From: Trebonia sp.
GTDB lineage: Bacteria; Actinomycetota; Actinomycetes; Streptosporangiales; Streptosporangiaceae
DNA length: 31,931 nt
Assembly (NCBI GenBank): GCA_030038035.1
Contig: JASHPP010000565.1
Span: 1-31,931, forward strand
Reading direction: 5' to 3'
In this document: positions 15,150 to 24,678 of the stretch, one piece after another
Layout of the letters: every line of letters begins with the position of its first letter
Position numbering within the stretch: position 1 is the stretch's first letter
Made by a program: the position numbers and the translations under genes
The notes under the pieces: model-generated
What the model was told of the DNA's origin: nothing
The model's database searches: none
The model's input: the letters and a program-made list of their open reading frames with translations, nothing else

Positions 15150-15359
15150 GTGGCTGAGATAGTGCTGGGGCTGGCCTCCTCGCACACGCCCCAGATGAGC
15201 ACGTCGGCGGAGTTCTGGAAAGAGCATGCCGCCCGCGGTGAGCACACCACCCAGCGGATCCCCGCCGACCGGTCCCCGGCGGGAACCGGCGTCGGCATGG
15301 GCCTCGCCACCCGGGACCGCGATCGCGCGGCCCGCACCCGGCAGGAGATGGCAGCCTAA
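15150..15359 (+). pseudogene. Internally deleted LigB-type (class III extradiol) dioxygenase remnant
   Basis: A 69-residue frame from GTG 15150 (GGAGGAG site upstream). It begins VAEIVLGLASSHTPQMSTSA, very like the N-terminus of class III extradiol dioxygenases, with the metal-binding His at position 12. After about 35 residues it reads RIPADRSPAGTGVGMGLATR, which resembles the extreme C-terminus of the same family (YRSPAGTGxGxGF). The intact proteins are about 280-350 residues, so an in-frame central deletion is inferred, leaving no second metal His or Glu. The stop TAA overlaps the ATG of the LigJ-like gene, so it may still be translated and couple the next gene. A genuine small protein is the alternative. 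Confidence 0.6.
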
Positions 15360-16402
15360 TGATCATCGATGTCCACGGCCATGTCAGCGCTCCCGACGCG
15401 CTGTACGCGTACAAGGCCAATGTGCTGTCCCACCGGGGCGCGCACGGTCGCGGCCGGGTGGTCGCGACCGACGGTCAGCTCAGGGAGGCCGTCGAGAAGC
15501 CCGGTGGCGCGTTCGGGATCTCTCACCTGGAGCACCTCGACACCGCCGGCATCGACGTCCAGCTGATCTCGCCCCGCCCCTACACGATGATGCACTCGGA
15601 GGAGCCCGCCAGGATCGTGCAGTGGTTCATCGAGGAGACCAACAACGTCATCCACCGGGTCTGCGGCCTCTACCCGGACCGCTTCCTGGGCATGGCGGGC
15701 CTGCCGCAGTCGCCGTCGACCGGTCCGGCTGCCTGGGCAGCCGAGCTGCGCCGCTGCGTCACCGAGCTCGGCTTCGTCGGCGGGCTGATCAACCCCGACC
15801 CCATGGAGGGCCAGGGCCCGCCGCTGCCGGCGCTCGGCGACCGCTTCTGGTACCCGCTGTATGAGGCGTTCTGCGAACTCGACGTGCCCGCGCTGATTCA
15901 CTCCGCCGGATGCCGGCCGCCGGCCAGGGAGACCTACAGCCTGCACTTCATCCTGGAGGAGACGATCGCGGTCGCCAGCCTGCTCAGCTCAGACGTGCAC
16001 AAGGACTTCCCGTCGCTCAAGCTGATCGTCTCCCACGGCGGCGGCGCCGTCCCGTACCAGGCCGGGCGGTTCATGCCCGCCGCGGCGCGCGAGCCGGGCG
16101 CCGAGAGCTTCCACGACAGGCTCCGCACCCTGTGGTATGACACCTGCCTGTACACCCGCGATGCGATCGAGCTGCTGATCCGCACCGTCGGCGCGGACCG
16201 CTGCCTGTTCGGGTCGGAGAAGCCCGGCACCGGCTCGGTCCGCGACCCGGAGACCGGCCGCTGGTATGACGACATCCGGCTGCTCATCGACGAGATCGAC
16301 TGGCTGACCGACACCGACCGGGCCCGGCTGTTCGAGCGCAACGCCGCCGCGCTGTTCGGCCTCACGCGGCTGCGGGCCGCGCACAGCCCGGGAACGGCCT
16401 AG
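15359..16402 (+). CDS. LigJ-like amidohydrolase-fold hydratase (4-oxalomesaconate hydratase family)
   Basis: A 347-residue amidohydrolase_2 protein. MIIDVHGH gives metal ligands His6 and His8, His181 is in ALIHSAG, VSHGGGAVPYQ follows, and FGSEKPG places Glu287 where LigJ uses a Glu as ligand. RDPETGRWYDDIR also matches LigJ. LigJ adds water to 4-oxalomesaconate in the protocatechuate/gallate 4,5-cleavage pathway; related proteins include ACMS decarboxylases. ATG 15359 shares a base with the upstream stop (TAATG), showing coupling to the LigB-like remnant. The pairing with a LigB fragment supports a ring-cleavage pathway role. The exact substrate is inferred. Confidence 0.82.
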   Translation: MIIDVHGHVSAPDALYAYKANVLSHRGAHGRGRVVATDGQLREAVEKPGGAFGISHLEHLDTAGIDVQLISPRPYTMMHSEEPARIVQWFIEETNNVIHRVCGLYPDRFLGMAGLPQSPSTGPAAWAAELRRCVTELGFVGGLINPDPMEGQGPPLPALGDRFWYPLYEAFCELDVPALIHSAGCRPPARETYSLHFILEETIAVASLLSSDVHKDFPSLKLIVSHGGGAVPYQAGRFMPAAAREPGAESFHDRLRTLWYDTCLYTRDAIELLIRTVGADRCLFGSEKPGTGSVRDPETGRWYDDIRLLIDEIDWLTDTDRARLFERNAAALFGLTRLRAAHSPGTA

Positions 16403-16404
16403 CC

Positions 16405-18203
16405 GTGTCCGCCGCGACCACCCGCCTCAGGACTCCTGCGGGCCGGACCTGGCGTCCCGGGGTCGCGGGTCGGCAGCGGCGGCCGTCGCCCGCCCTGATC
16501 CTGCTGTGCCTGCTCTCCCTCGGCCTGTTCGTCTGGCCAGTGGTGATGCTCGCCTACGGGGCCTTCAGGACCGTCCCTCCCGGCTTCGGTCACGCCAGCT
16601 GGTCGGCGTCCGGGTTCACGGCCGCGCTGTCGAGCAGCGCGGTGTGGCACGCGTTCGCGAACTCGCTGATCCTGTCCGGCTCCACCGTCCTGATCTCGAC
16701 CGCGCTCGCGGTGTACCTGGCCTGGACGGTCACCCGGACGGCCACCCCGCTGCGCCGGATCGTCACGCCCATGGCCGTGCTGATCTTCTCCATACCGCCG
16801 CTGTTCTTCGCGCTGTCCTGGGCCATGCTCGGCGAGCAGCCGGTCGGCCTGGTGGACAAGGCGCTGCAGGCGATGTTCGGCGTGACCCCGCTGAACATCC
16901 AGTCGTGGTTCGGGATGATCGGCGTCAGCGTGCTCGGCGCGACGGCCGCCGAGTACCTGCTGCTGCTCGGGCCGTTCCTGGCGCTCGACCCGTCCTTCGA
17001 GGAGGCGTCGCTGGTGTCAGGCGCGGGCCGGCTCCGCTCGTTCTTCCTGATCGAGCTGCCCGCCCTGGCGCCGTCGGTCCTCGGCGTCATGATCCTCGGC
17101 TTCGTGCTCGGCATGGGGCTGCTCACGGTCCCGCTGCTGCTCGGCGAGCCCGTCGGGATCTACGTCCTGCCGACCGCGATCTACCGCGACTACCAGGCCG
17201 TCACCCCGCCGAACTACGCCGGGGCAAGCACGCTGGCGCTGCTGCTCGTCGCGATGGTCCTGATCCTGGTCGCGTTCCAGACCCGGCTGCTCGGACGGCG
17301 CAGCTTCACGACAGTGACCGGCAAGAGCAGCCGACGGGAGCGCATCGACATCGGCTGGTGGAAGTGGCTCGGCACCGCCGTGATCGTGATCTACGGCCTG
17401 CTGGCCCTGGTGCTTCCGCTCGGCCAGTTCGCCCTGGGCTCGCTCGAGTCCTACTTCGGCGTCTACTCGCACCTGTCGCTGAACAACTACTCCACGGTGC
17501 TGCACACCACCGGCACGGGCCAGGCGTTCGAGACGACGCTGCTGGTCGCCGTCGTCGCCGGGTTCGGCGCCTCCGCGCTCGGGGTATGGGTCGCGCTCAC
17601 CGCCCAGCGGTCCACATCCCGGCTGCGGCGGCTCCCCGACCTGTCGATCTGGGTCCTGTGGGCCGTCCCGGGGATCACCCTCAGCCTCGGCCTGATCTGG
17701 GCGTACCTGTCGGTCCCAGGGCTGCGGTCGCTGTACGCCACGCAGTGGATCGTGCTGCTGGCGCTGATCGTCGGGACCACGCCGATCGCCAGCCGGGCGG
17801 TCACCGGACCGATCGGGCAGATCTCCCGTGACCTGGAGGAGGCTGCGCGCACCGCCGGCGCCTCGGGCTTCCGGGCCACCGCCGGCATCCTGCTGCGGCT
17901 GATACTGCCCAGCTTCGTGGTGTCGTGGTACATCACGGGGATCGTCGCCTCCGGCAACCTCGACATCCCGATCCTGCTCGCCTCACCCAACAACCAGACG
18001 GTCCCGCTGCTGGCGTACGAGCAGTTCGACGACGGGTCGCTATCCCAGGCGGCGGCGACGTTCTGCCTGCTGATCGGCATCGTCGCGGCGGCCCTGGTGC
18101 TGGCGGCGGCGATCCGCTTCACGCTCAGGCTCCGGGCGGCGGGCAGGTCACCGGTCCTGCCCGCGCTCCGGCTGCCGGCCGGCCTGGCGGGGAGGAGCCG
18201 CTG

Positions 18204-18204
<1 letters not shown>
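16405..18204 (+). CDS. ABC transporter permease, two fused domains (FbpB type)
   Basis: A 599-residue membrane protein with about 12 TM helices, made of two repeated BPD_transp_1 domains. Each has its EAA loop that contacts the ATPase: EEASLVSGAGRLRSFFLIEL (about residues 200-220) and EEAARTAGASGFRATAGILL (about 479-498). The layout is that of iron(III)/thiamine/2-aminoethylphosphonate-type importers. GTG 16405 starts two bases after the LigJ-like stop, and the stop TGA overlaps the ATG of the ATPase gene (TGATG), so it is part of one coupled operon. Ligand unknown; the operon suggests an organic acid or aromatic compound rather than iron. Confidence 0.92.
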
Positions 18205-19376
<1,172 letters not shown>

Positions 19377-19427
19377 GCCCGGGCGCTCCTGCCGCTGGCG
19401 AGAACAGGCAGCAGCAGGATGATCTTC

Positions 19428-19469
19428 GCCGCCCCGCGGGCGGCTACGGCCGGCGTGATCCGCGCCGGC
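19428..19469. other. Two consecutive hairpins between ATPase and binding-protein genes
   Basis: GCCGCCC/GGGCGGC (19428-19434 with 19438-19444) and GCCGGCG/CGCCGGC (19449-19455 with 19463-19469) lie in the 151-base gap. There is no U tract. They may stabilise or separate segments of the operon mRNA so that the binding protein is made in excess; this is inference. Confidence 0.35.
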
Positions 19470-19527
19470 GAGTCAATCGTCGACGTCATGCATGACGCTC
19501 GCCTTGATGCGGAAAGGGAGCAAGACC

Positions 19528-20673
19528 GTGAAGCTGAGACAGATAGTTACCGCCGGGGTGGCGCTGGCCGTGGTGGCCTGGCTTGTCGCAGGGTGCAGCA
19601 GCTCACCCTCGTCATCGACGACCCCGAGCGCGACGCCCACGAGCTCGCCCAGCTCGTCCACGTCGAGCCTGCAGGCCGAGCTGGGCGGAGCCGCCAACTA
19701 CACCGCCATGGAGGCGCTTTACAACCAGGCGGTCGCCGCCGGACAGAAGAGCGTGGTGATCTACGGCCCGAGCGCCGGGACCGACACGAAGCTGTACACC
19801 GCGTTCAAGAAGTCGTTCCCCGACATCACGGTGACCGGGGTCCCGGTCGTGGGACCGCCGATGACCGCCAAGCTCAGCGCCGAGATGTCGAGCGGCAAGC
19901 ACGTCGACGACATCGCCTACACCGGCAGCACGGACATGCTGTCCTACATCAAGAACGGCTGGTTCACGCCGTTCAAGCCGTCGACGGTGCCGGCGGCGTC
20001 GGACCTGGCGGCCGAGAGCTACGGTCCTGGCAACGACTTCTTCGGCTTCACCGTGGGCCTATCCGGCATGGTCTACAACACCAACTCGGTCAAGGCCAGC
20101 CAGGTACCCACCACGTGGACCGGCCTGCTGAACTCGCAGTGGAAGAACAAGCTGGTCATGTACGACCCGACGGCCGTCGGCGAGATGGACGACATCTTCG
20201 CGCACCTCGCCCTGGTGCCTGGCGACTCGGGGCTGATGACAGGCCTGAAGGCGCAGAACGCGGAGCTGTCCCCCTCCACCGACATCACCGGCCCGCTGAC
20301 CGCGGTCGCGCAGGGCGCGAAGAGCCTCGGGATCGGCGTGCCTTACGCGTTCTACCTGGTGGCCAAGGCCAGCGGCGCCCCGGTCCAGTTCTATCTGCTC
20401 GACGCCGACAACTACACCGTGACCCTGTACGGGGGCATCGTGAAGGGCGCTCCCGACCCGCTGGCGGCGGAGCTGTACGAGGACTGGATGTACACCCCGC
20501 AGGCCGCGGCGGCCATCGCCTCAGAAGGGGAGTACTCGACGGTGCTCGCCGACGCGGGCCCGGCCGGCGTGCCGGCGCTGTCAGCCATCAAGGTGTTCCC
20601 CTACATACCGCTGAGCGGGATCCCCGCCGCCGACGGCAACGCCATCACGCAGGCCCAGAAAATCTACGGCTGA
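19528..20673 (+). CDS. Extracellular solute-binding lipoprotein of the ABC importer
   Basis: A 381-residue lipoprotein. GTG 19528 is chosen because AGGGAG lies seven bases upstream and the result is a clean signal peptide: KLRQ, a hydrophobic core, and the lipobox LVAGC with Cys23 as the lipid-modified residue. A Ser/Thr/Pro linker follows, then a type II periplasmic-binding fold (SVVIYGPSAGTDTKLYTAFK, FPDITVTGVPVVGPPMTAKL, GLSGMVYNTNSVKASQVPTT, TWTGLLN). The pattern is that of AfuA/FbpA-like and PotD-like receptors. ATG 19492 and 19507 are worse starts. It captures the ligand for the permease/ATPase encoded just upstream; the ligand is unknown. Confidence 0.92.
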   Translation: MKLRQIVTAGVALAVVAWLVAGCSSSPSSSTTPSATPTSSPSSSTSSLQAELGGAANYTAMEALYNQAVAAGQKSVVIYGPSAGTDTKLYTAFKKSFPDITVTGVPVVGPPMTAKLSAEMSSGKHVDDIAYTGSTDMLSYIKNGWFTPFKPSTVPAASDLAAESYGPGNDFFGFTVGLSGMVYNTNSVKASQVPTTWTGLLNSQWKNKLVMYDPTAVGEMDDIFAHLALVPGDSGLMTGLKAQNAELSPSTDITGPLTAVAQGAKSLGIGVPYAFYLVAKASGAPVQFYLLDADNYTVTLYGGIVKGAPDPLAAELYEDWMYTPQAAAAIASEGEYSTVLADAGPAGVPALSAIKVFPYIPLSGIPAADGNAITQAQKIYG

Positions 20674-20689
20674 CAGCCGACGAGGCCAT

Positions 20690-20718
20690 GGTCCCCGGCG
20701 GCGCACGCTGCCGGGACC
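20690..20718 (+). terminator. Hairpin terminator candidate after the transporter operon
   Basis: GGTCCCCGGC at 20690-20699 pairs with GCCGGGACC at 20710-20718 with one bulged C, about 17 bases after the binding-protein stop. No U tract follows, as is usual in high-GC actinomycetes. Confidence 0.5.
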
Positions 20719-20957
20719 CCGGCGCTGCCCAGCTGCGCCCGGAACGGCTAACGGGCCGTGAAGCCGGCGCGATGCGCGATGCCCGGGGCGCGGGATGGGT
20801 AAGACCGAACGTGGCGCCCGTGCTCCCCGCGGCAGCGAGGCCGCGGGGACCGTACCGCGGGACCAAGGCGGCCTGCGGTGACGGGATACACTGCCTGAGC
20901 CGTTCGCCGTGTTCGGCCCGGACCTTGCCCCGTTTACGCTCCTGTGCGCATTCTTGT

Positions 20958-20984
20958 CAGGACGGACAGGACGGACAGGACGGA
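20958..20984. repeat. Three tandem copies of a 9-bp repeat
   Basis: CAGGACGGA occurs three times without gaps. It lies in the 361-base gap (20674-21034) before the fatty-acid reductase gene, which apart from this repeat and the hairpin at 20690 shows no ORF or clear promoter. Similar 9-bp repeats are seen inside several genes of the window. Confidence 0.8.
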
Positions 20985-21034
20985 CGGGACCGGACGCACA
21001 CGCAGGACGCCAGGAAGAGCTGAGGGAGGAGCAC

Positions 21035-22438
21035 GTGACCGGCATCTCGGAACTGCCGCCCGCGAAGCTCGCGGCTCATGAGGCGGCGGTCGCGCGGCTG
21101 CGCGATGCCTACGCCGCGGTACCGCCCGGCGTCCCCGTCCGCCTCGCCAAGCCGACGTCGAACCTGTTCCGGTTCCGCGACTCCGCCAGGCCGGCCGCGC
21201 GGGCCGCCCGCTATCTCGACGTCTCCGCGTTCGGCCACGTCATTCACGTGGACCGGGCCGCCAAGACGGCGGTCGTCGGCGGGATGACCACGTACGAGGA
21301 CCTGTGCGACGCCACGCTCCCGCACAGCCTCATGCCGCTCGTGGTCCCGCAGCTCAAGACGATCACGCTCGGCGGGGCCGTCACCGGCCTTGGCATCGAG
21401 TCGACCTCGCTGCGCAACGGGCTGCCGCACGAGTCGGTGACCGAGCTGGAGATCCTGACCGGGGACGGGCGGGTCGTCACGGCGACCAAGGACAACGAGC
21501 ACAGCGACCTGTTCTTCGGCTTCCCGAACTCCTACGGCACGCTCGGCTACGCCCTCGCCCTCACGATCGAGCTCGAGCCGGTCAAGCCGTACGTCCACCT
21601 GCGGCATTTCGCCTTCAACGACCCGAAGAGCTGCATGGCGGCGATCGCGGAGATCGCCGAAACCGGCGGCTACCAGGGCCATCGCGCCGACTTCCTCGAC
21701 GGCACCGCGTTCAGCACCAAGGAGCTCTACCTGACCGTGGGGGCCTACAGCGACAAGGCGCCCTGGCTGAGCGACTACACCGGCCAGCAGGTCTACTACC
21801 AGTCGCTGCGCCGCAGCCGCGAGGACTTCCTCACGATCAGGGACTACATCTGGCGCTGGGACACCGACTGGTTCTGGTGCTCCCGGCCGTTCGGCGTGCA
21901 GAACATGGCGATCCGCCGGCTGTGGCCGCGCAGGTACCGGCGCAGCGACGTCTACAGGAAGCTGGTCGCCATCGACCAGAAATACGGCCTGACCAGCGCG
22001 TACTACGAGGGCAGAAAGCGCCCGCAGCGGGAGATGGTCATCCAGGACGTGGAGATCCCCGCCCGCCGCGGCGACCAGTTCCTGCAGTTCTTCGCCGGCA
22101 ACGTGGCGATGAGCCCGGTCTGGCTGTGCCCGCTGCGGCTGCGCGGCGATCGCGCCTGGCCCCTGTACCCGCTCGAGCCGGGCGAGGTGTACGTGAACTT
22201 CGGCTTCTGGGGCACGGTCGAGCTGCCGCCAGGCGAACACGACGGCTACTACAACAAGATGGTCGAAGACGAGGTCAGCGCGCTCGGCGGGCACAAGTCG
22301 CTGTACTCGACCGCCTTCTACTCCGTCGATGAATTCCGCAGCCAGTACAACGGGGCGGCCTACGACAAGCTCAAGGCCGAATACGACGGCGGCGGGCGGC
22401 TGCTCAGCCTGTACGACAAATGCGTGCGCAGGCGCTAA
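21035..22438 (+). CDS. FAD-binding reductase, TmsA/BfaA-like (10-methyl fatty acid synthesis)
   Basis: A 467-residue FAD_binding_4 protein. The FAD domain shows VGGMTTYEDL, LGGAVTGLGIESTSLRNGLP, VTELEILTGDGRVVTAT and FPNSYGTLGYALALTIELEP. The C-terminal part (VNFGFWGTVELPPGEHDGYY) is that of the DHCR24-like branch. GTG 21035 follows GGGAGGAG; the frame upstream passes through the 9-bp repeat and is not coding. The adjacent methyltransferase identifies the pair as that of tuberculostearic-acid-type synthesis: the methyltransferase makes a 10-methylene acyl chain and this enzyme reduces it to 10-methyl. It probably acts on acyl chains of membrane phospholipids. Specificity is inferred from the pairing. 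Confidence 0.85.
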   Translation: MTGISELPPAKLAAHEAAVARLRDAYAAVPPGVPVRLAKPTSNLFRFRDSARPAARAARYLDVSAFGHVIHVDRAAKTAVVGGMTTYEDLCDATLPHSLMPLVVPQLKTITLGGAVTGLGIESTSLRNGLPHESVTELEILTGDGRVVTATKDNEHSDLFFGFPNSYGTLGYALALTIELEPVKPYVHLRHFAFNDPKSCMAAIAEIAETGGYQGHRADFLDGTAFSTKELYLTVGAYSDKAPWLSDYTGQQVYYQSLRRSREDFLTIRDYIWRWDTDWFWCSRPFGVQNMAIRRLWPRRYRRSDVYRKLVAIDQKYGLTSAYYEGRKRPQREMVIQDVEIPARRGDQFLQFFAGNVAMSPVWLCPLRLRGDRAWPLYPLEPGEVYVNFGFWGTVELPPGEHDGYYNKMVEDEVSALGGHKSLYSTAFYSVDEFRSQYNGAAYDKLKAEYDGGGRLLSLYDKCVRRR

Positions 22439-22511
22439 GACGCCCGCGTGGGAACGAGCCAGCGGGGCAACGAGGCAGGGCAAGGCAAAACGCAAGGCGG
22501 AAGGAACGTAC

Positions 22512-23798
22512 ATGGCGCTGGCTGAGGTGTTCGAGACGATAGCGGGCCCGGATGCTCCGGTTGAATTCACGGCGTACGACGGGTCGAGCGCGGGCACGCC
22601 CGGCTCCGCGGTGAAGATCACCGTCAGGTCGCCCATCGCCGTTTCCTACCTGGCCCAGGCCCCGGGCGCGCTTGGCCTGGCCCGCGCCTACGTGTCCGGC
22701 CACCTGGACGTGGACGGGGACATGTTCACCGCGCTGTCACGGCTGTCCCGCGCCCAGCAGACGCACATGGGCTGGGCCGACCGCCTGCGGCTGCTGCAGG
22801 CGCTCGGCGGCCCGAAGGTGCTGCTGCCGCGGATCCCGCCGCCCCCGCAGGAGGTGCCGGTGAACCGGCGGTTCCTGTCCGGGCGCATGCACTCCAAGAG
22901 CCGCGACGCGAACGCGATCTCCCACCACTACGACGTGTCCAACCGGTTCTACGAGTGGGTGCTCGGCCCGTCCATGGCGTACACGTGCGCCTGCTACCCG
23001 GCCGCGGACGCCACGCTCGAGGAGGCGCAGGACTACAAGCACGACCTGGTCGCGCGCAAGCTGGCGCTCAAGCCAGGGATGCGGCTGCTCGACGTCGGCT
23101 GCGGCTGGGGTGGCATGGTCCGGCACGCCGCGCGCGAGTACGGCGTCAAGGCGCTGGGCGTCACGCTGTCCGAGCAGCAGGCGCTGTGGGCGCAGCAGGC
23201 GATCAAGCGGGCCGGCCTGGAGGACCTGGCGGAAGTCCGGCACCTGGACTACCGCGACGTGAGCGAGACCGGGTTCGACGCGATCAGCTCGATCGGCCTC
23301 ACCGAGCACATCGGCAAGCAGAACCTCCTCGGCTACTTCAGCTTCCTCAACGGCAAGCTCAAGGCCGGCGGGCGGATGCTCAACCACTGCATCACCCGCC
23401 CGGACAACACCGGGCCGTCGATCAAGAAAGAAGGCTTCATCAACCGGTACGTGTTCCCGGACGGGGAGCTGGAAGGCCCCGGCTACCTGATCGGGCTGAT
23501 GAACGACCACGGGTTCGAGATCAGGCACGAGGAGAACCTGCGCGAGCACTACGCCAAGACGCTCGCCGCCTGGTGCGCCAACCTGGACGCGCACTGGGAC
23601 GAGGCGGTCGCCGAGGTGGGCCAGGGCACGGCCCGGGTGTGGCGGCTGTACATGGCCGGCTCCCAGCTCGGCTTCGACCGCAACGTGGTCCAGCTGCACC
23701 AGGTGCTCGGCGTGAAGCTGCACGCCGATGGCTCGGCGGGCATGCCGCTGCGCCCGGACTGGGAGCCGGCTCAGGCCCGCGCGAAAGCTTCCGCCTGA
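22512..23798 (+). CDS. SAM-dependent fatty acid methyltransferase, TmsB/BfaB/UfaA1-like
   Basis: A 428-residue member of the cyclopropane fatty acid synthase family. An N-terminal sterol-carrier-like part (PGALGLARAYVSGHLDVDGD) precedes the methyltransferase core: AISHHYDVSNRFYEWVLGPS, MAYTCACYP, the SAM motif LLDVGCGWGGM, GVTLSEQQ, SIGLTEHIG and YVFPDGELE. ATG 22512 follows GGAAGGAA. It transfers a methyl group to the double bond of oleoyl-type chains; with the upstream FAD reductase the product would be a 10-methyl chain. The gap of 73 bases after the reductase suggests one operon. A true cyclopropane synthase is the alternative, less likely given the partner. Confidence 0.88.
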   Translation: MALAEVFETIAGPDAPVEFTAYDGSSAGTPGSAVKITVRSPIAVSYLAQAPGALGLARAYVSGHLDVDGDMFTALSRLSRAQQTHMGWADRLRLLQALGGPKVLLPRIPPPPQEVPVNRRFLSGRMHSKSRDANAISHHYDVSNRFYEWVLGPSMAYTCACYPAADATLEEAQDYKHDLVARKLALKPGMRLLDVGCGWGGMVRHAAREYGVKALGVTLSEQQALWAQQAIKRAGLEDLAEVRHLDYRDVSETGFDAISSIGLTEHIGKQNLLGYFSFLNGKLKAGGRMLNHCITRPDNTGPSIKKEGFINRYVFPDGELEGPGYLIGLMNDHGFEIRHEENLREHYAKTLAAWCANLDAHWDEAVAEVGQGTARVWRLYMAGSQLGFDRNVVQLHQVLGVKLHADGSAGMPLRPDWEPAQARAKASA

Positions 23799-23950
23799 GT
23801 CCGGCCCGGGCTTTCCCGTTATCCCGAACGGACACCGGTTCCACTCCAGTCCCACGATCCTGCGGTCGCGGGTCGGCCCGTGCCCGGGTGCCCGGGGGGC
23901 CGGGTCGGGCCGCTGGCCCGGCGCGGCAGCCACGGTGGCGTGCCGCAGAC

Positions 23951-23970
23951 GGCCGGGACCGTTCGGGATG
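23951..23970 (-). repeat. Dispersed 19-bp repeat, copy 3
   Basis: Read on the minus strand, CATCCCGAACGGTCCCGGCC; its last 19 bases match 394-412 at 18 of 19 positions. It lies between the converging methyltransferase and methylglyoxal synthase genes. A weaker relative, TTATCCCGAACGGACACCGG, lies on the plus strand at 23819-23838 in the same gap and forms the hairpin CCGTT/AACGG. Confidence 0.5.
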
Positions 23971-23987
23971 AGCGGAGACGGCAGCGG

Positions 23988-24425
23988 CTACGCGCGGGTT
24001 CCCGTGAGCGGCGGGTGCGTGGGATGGGGACCGCCCTGGGCGAGCAGCGGCGAGGTGATCAGGTAGTCGGCGCTCGTGCGGTTGCAGGCGATCGGGATGT
24101 TCCACACGACCGCCACCCGGACCAGGGCCTTGACGTCGGAGTCGTGCGGCTGCGGGCTCATCGGGTCCCAGAAGAAGACCAGCATGTCCAGGCGCCCCGA
24201 CGCGATGAGCGCGCCGATCTGCTGGTCGCCGCCGAACGGGCCGCTCTGGAAGCAGGTGACGGGCAGGTCCAGCTGGTCGCCAAGCAGCCGGCCGGTCGTG
24301 CCGGTCGCGTACAGGGTGTGCTCGGAGAGGATGTCCCTGTTGAATTCGGCCCACTCGAGGAGGTCGCCTTTCCTGTCGTCGTGGGCGACCAGGGCGATGC
24401 GCTTCGGTGAGGTCGGTGGTTTCAT
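23988..24425 (-). CDS. mgsA: Methylglyoxal synthase
   Basis: A 145-residue enzyme that converts dihydroxyacetone phosphate to methylglyoxal and phosphate, a bypass of lower glycolysis when phosphate is limiting. Family motifs are complete: IALVAHDDRK (His), ATGTTGRLL, SGPFGGDQQIGA with the catalytic Asp, LVFFWDPMSPQPHDSDVKAL and IPIACNRTSADYL. ATG 24425 gives the family's usual N-terminus; the longer start at 24464 lacks support. GGGGA lies just upstream. It is divergent from the leuS leader and converges on the fatty-acid methyltransferase gene. A monocistronic unit is likely. Confidence 0.95.
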   Translation of the reverse strand: MKPPTSPKRIALVAHDDRKGDLLEWAEFNRDILSEHTLYATGTTGRLLGDQLDLPVTCFQSGPFGGDQQIGALIASGRLDMLVFFWDPMSPQPHDSDVKALVRVAVVWNIPIACNRTSADYLITSPLLAQGGPHPTHPPLTGTRA

Positions 24426-24449
24426 GGTCCCCAGCCTGCCCGGGTAATG

Positions 24450-24478
24450 TTGCCGGACTGCCACGCCAGCGTTATCGA
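24450..24478 (+). promoter_or_regulatory. Candidate leuS promoter
   Basis: TTGCCG (24450-24455), 17 bases, TATCGA (24473-24478). Transcription would start near 24485, giving a leader of about 195 bases before leuS. The site lies just outside the mgsA start. Confidence 0.4.
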
Positions 24479-24543
24479 TTCGTGTACATAGCGTGCTTGC
24501 TCGCTACACGGCGAGACGACGGGGGATACGGTATCCTGGATGG

Positions 24544-24573
24544 GTGCGACCTGTCCGGCTGCTCCTTAGCTAG
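24544..24573 (+). CDS. Candidate leucine-rich leader peptide of leuS
   Basis: A nine-codon frame, VRPVRLLLS, with three consecutive Leu codons (CTG CTC CTT, 24559-24567) directly before the stop. Its stop codon overlaps the start of an 11-bp hairpin that is followed by an intrinsic terminator. The ribosome site is poor (GGGGGA is 17 bases away; TGGATGG abuts the start), so translation is uncertain. A role in sensing charged tRNA-Leu is inferred from the Leu run and its place before leuS. Confidence 0.4.
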   Translation: MRPVRLLLS

Positions 24574-24632
24574 CCGCGCCGAGCCATTCTGTCGTCGGCG
24601 CGGCTGCCTCTCGTGCGCGGGAGGCCTTTTTT
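24572..24632 (+). terminator. Hairpin and intrinsic terminator in the leuS leader (attenuator)
   Basis: Stem one: AGCCGCGCCGA (24572-24582) with TCGGCGCGGCT (24595-24605), 11 bp perfect. Stem two: GCCTCTCG with CGGGAGGC (24606-24625, one G-U pair), followed by CTTTTTT (24626-24632). A run of six T is rare in this GC-rich DNA, so this is a real terminator placed 47 bases before the leuS ATG. No T-box consensus was seen. The antiterminator pairing was not identified. Confidence 0.7.
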
Positions 24633-24678
24633 GTTGGCAGAGCACGCCCAAGCCGTACCGATCAAGGATGAGGACACG

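Noticed and set aside
19419..21023. A 534-codon plus-strand frame
   Set aside because: It is out of frame with the lipoprotein gene, whose signal peptide and fold are clear.
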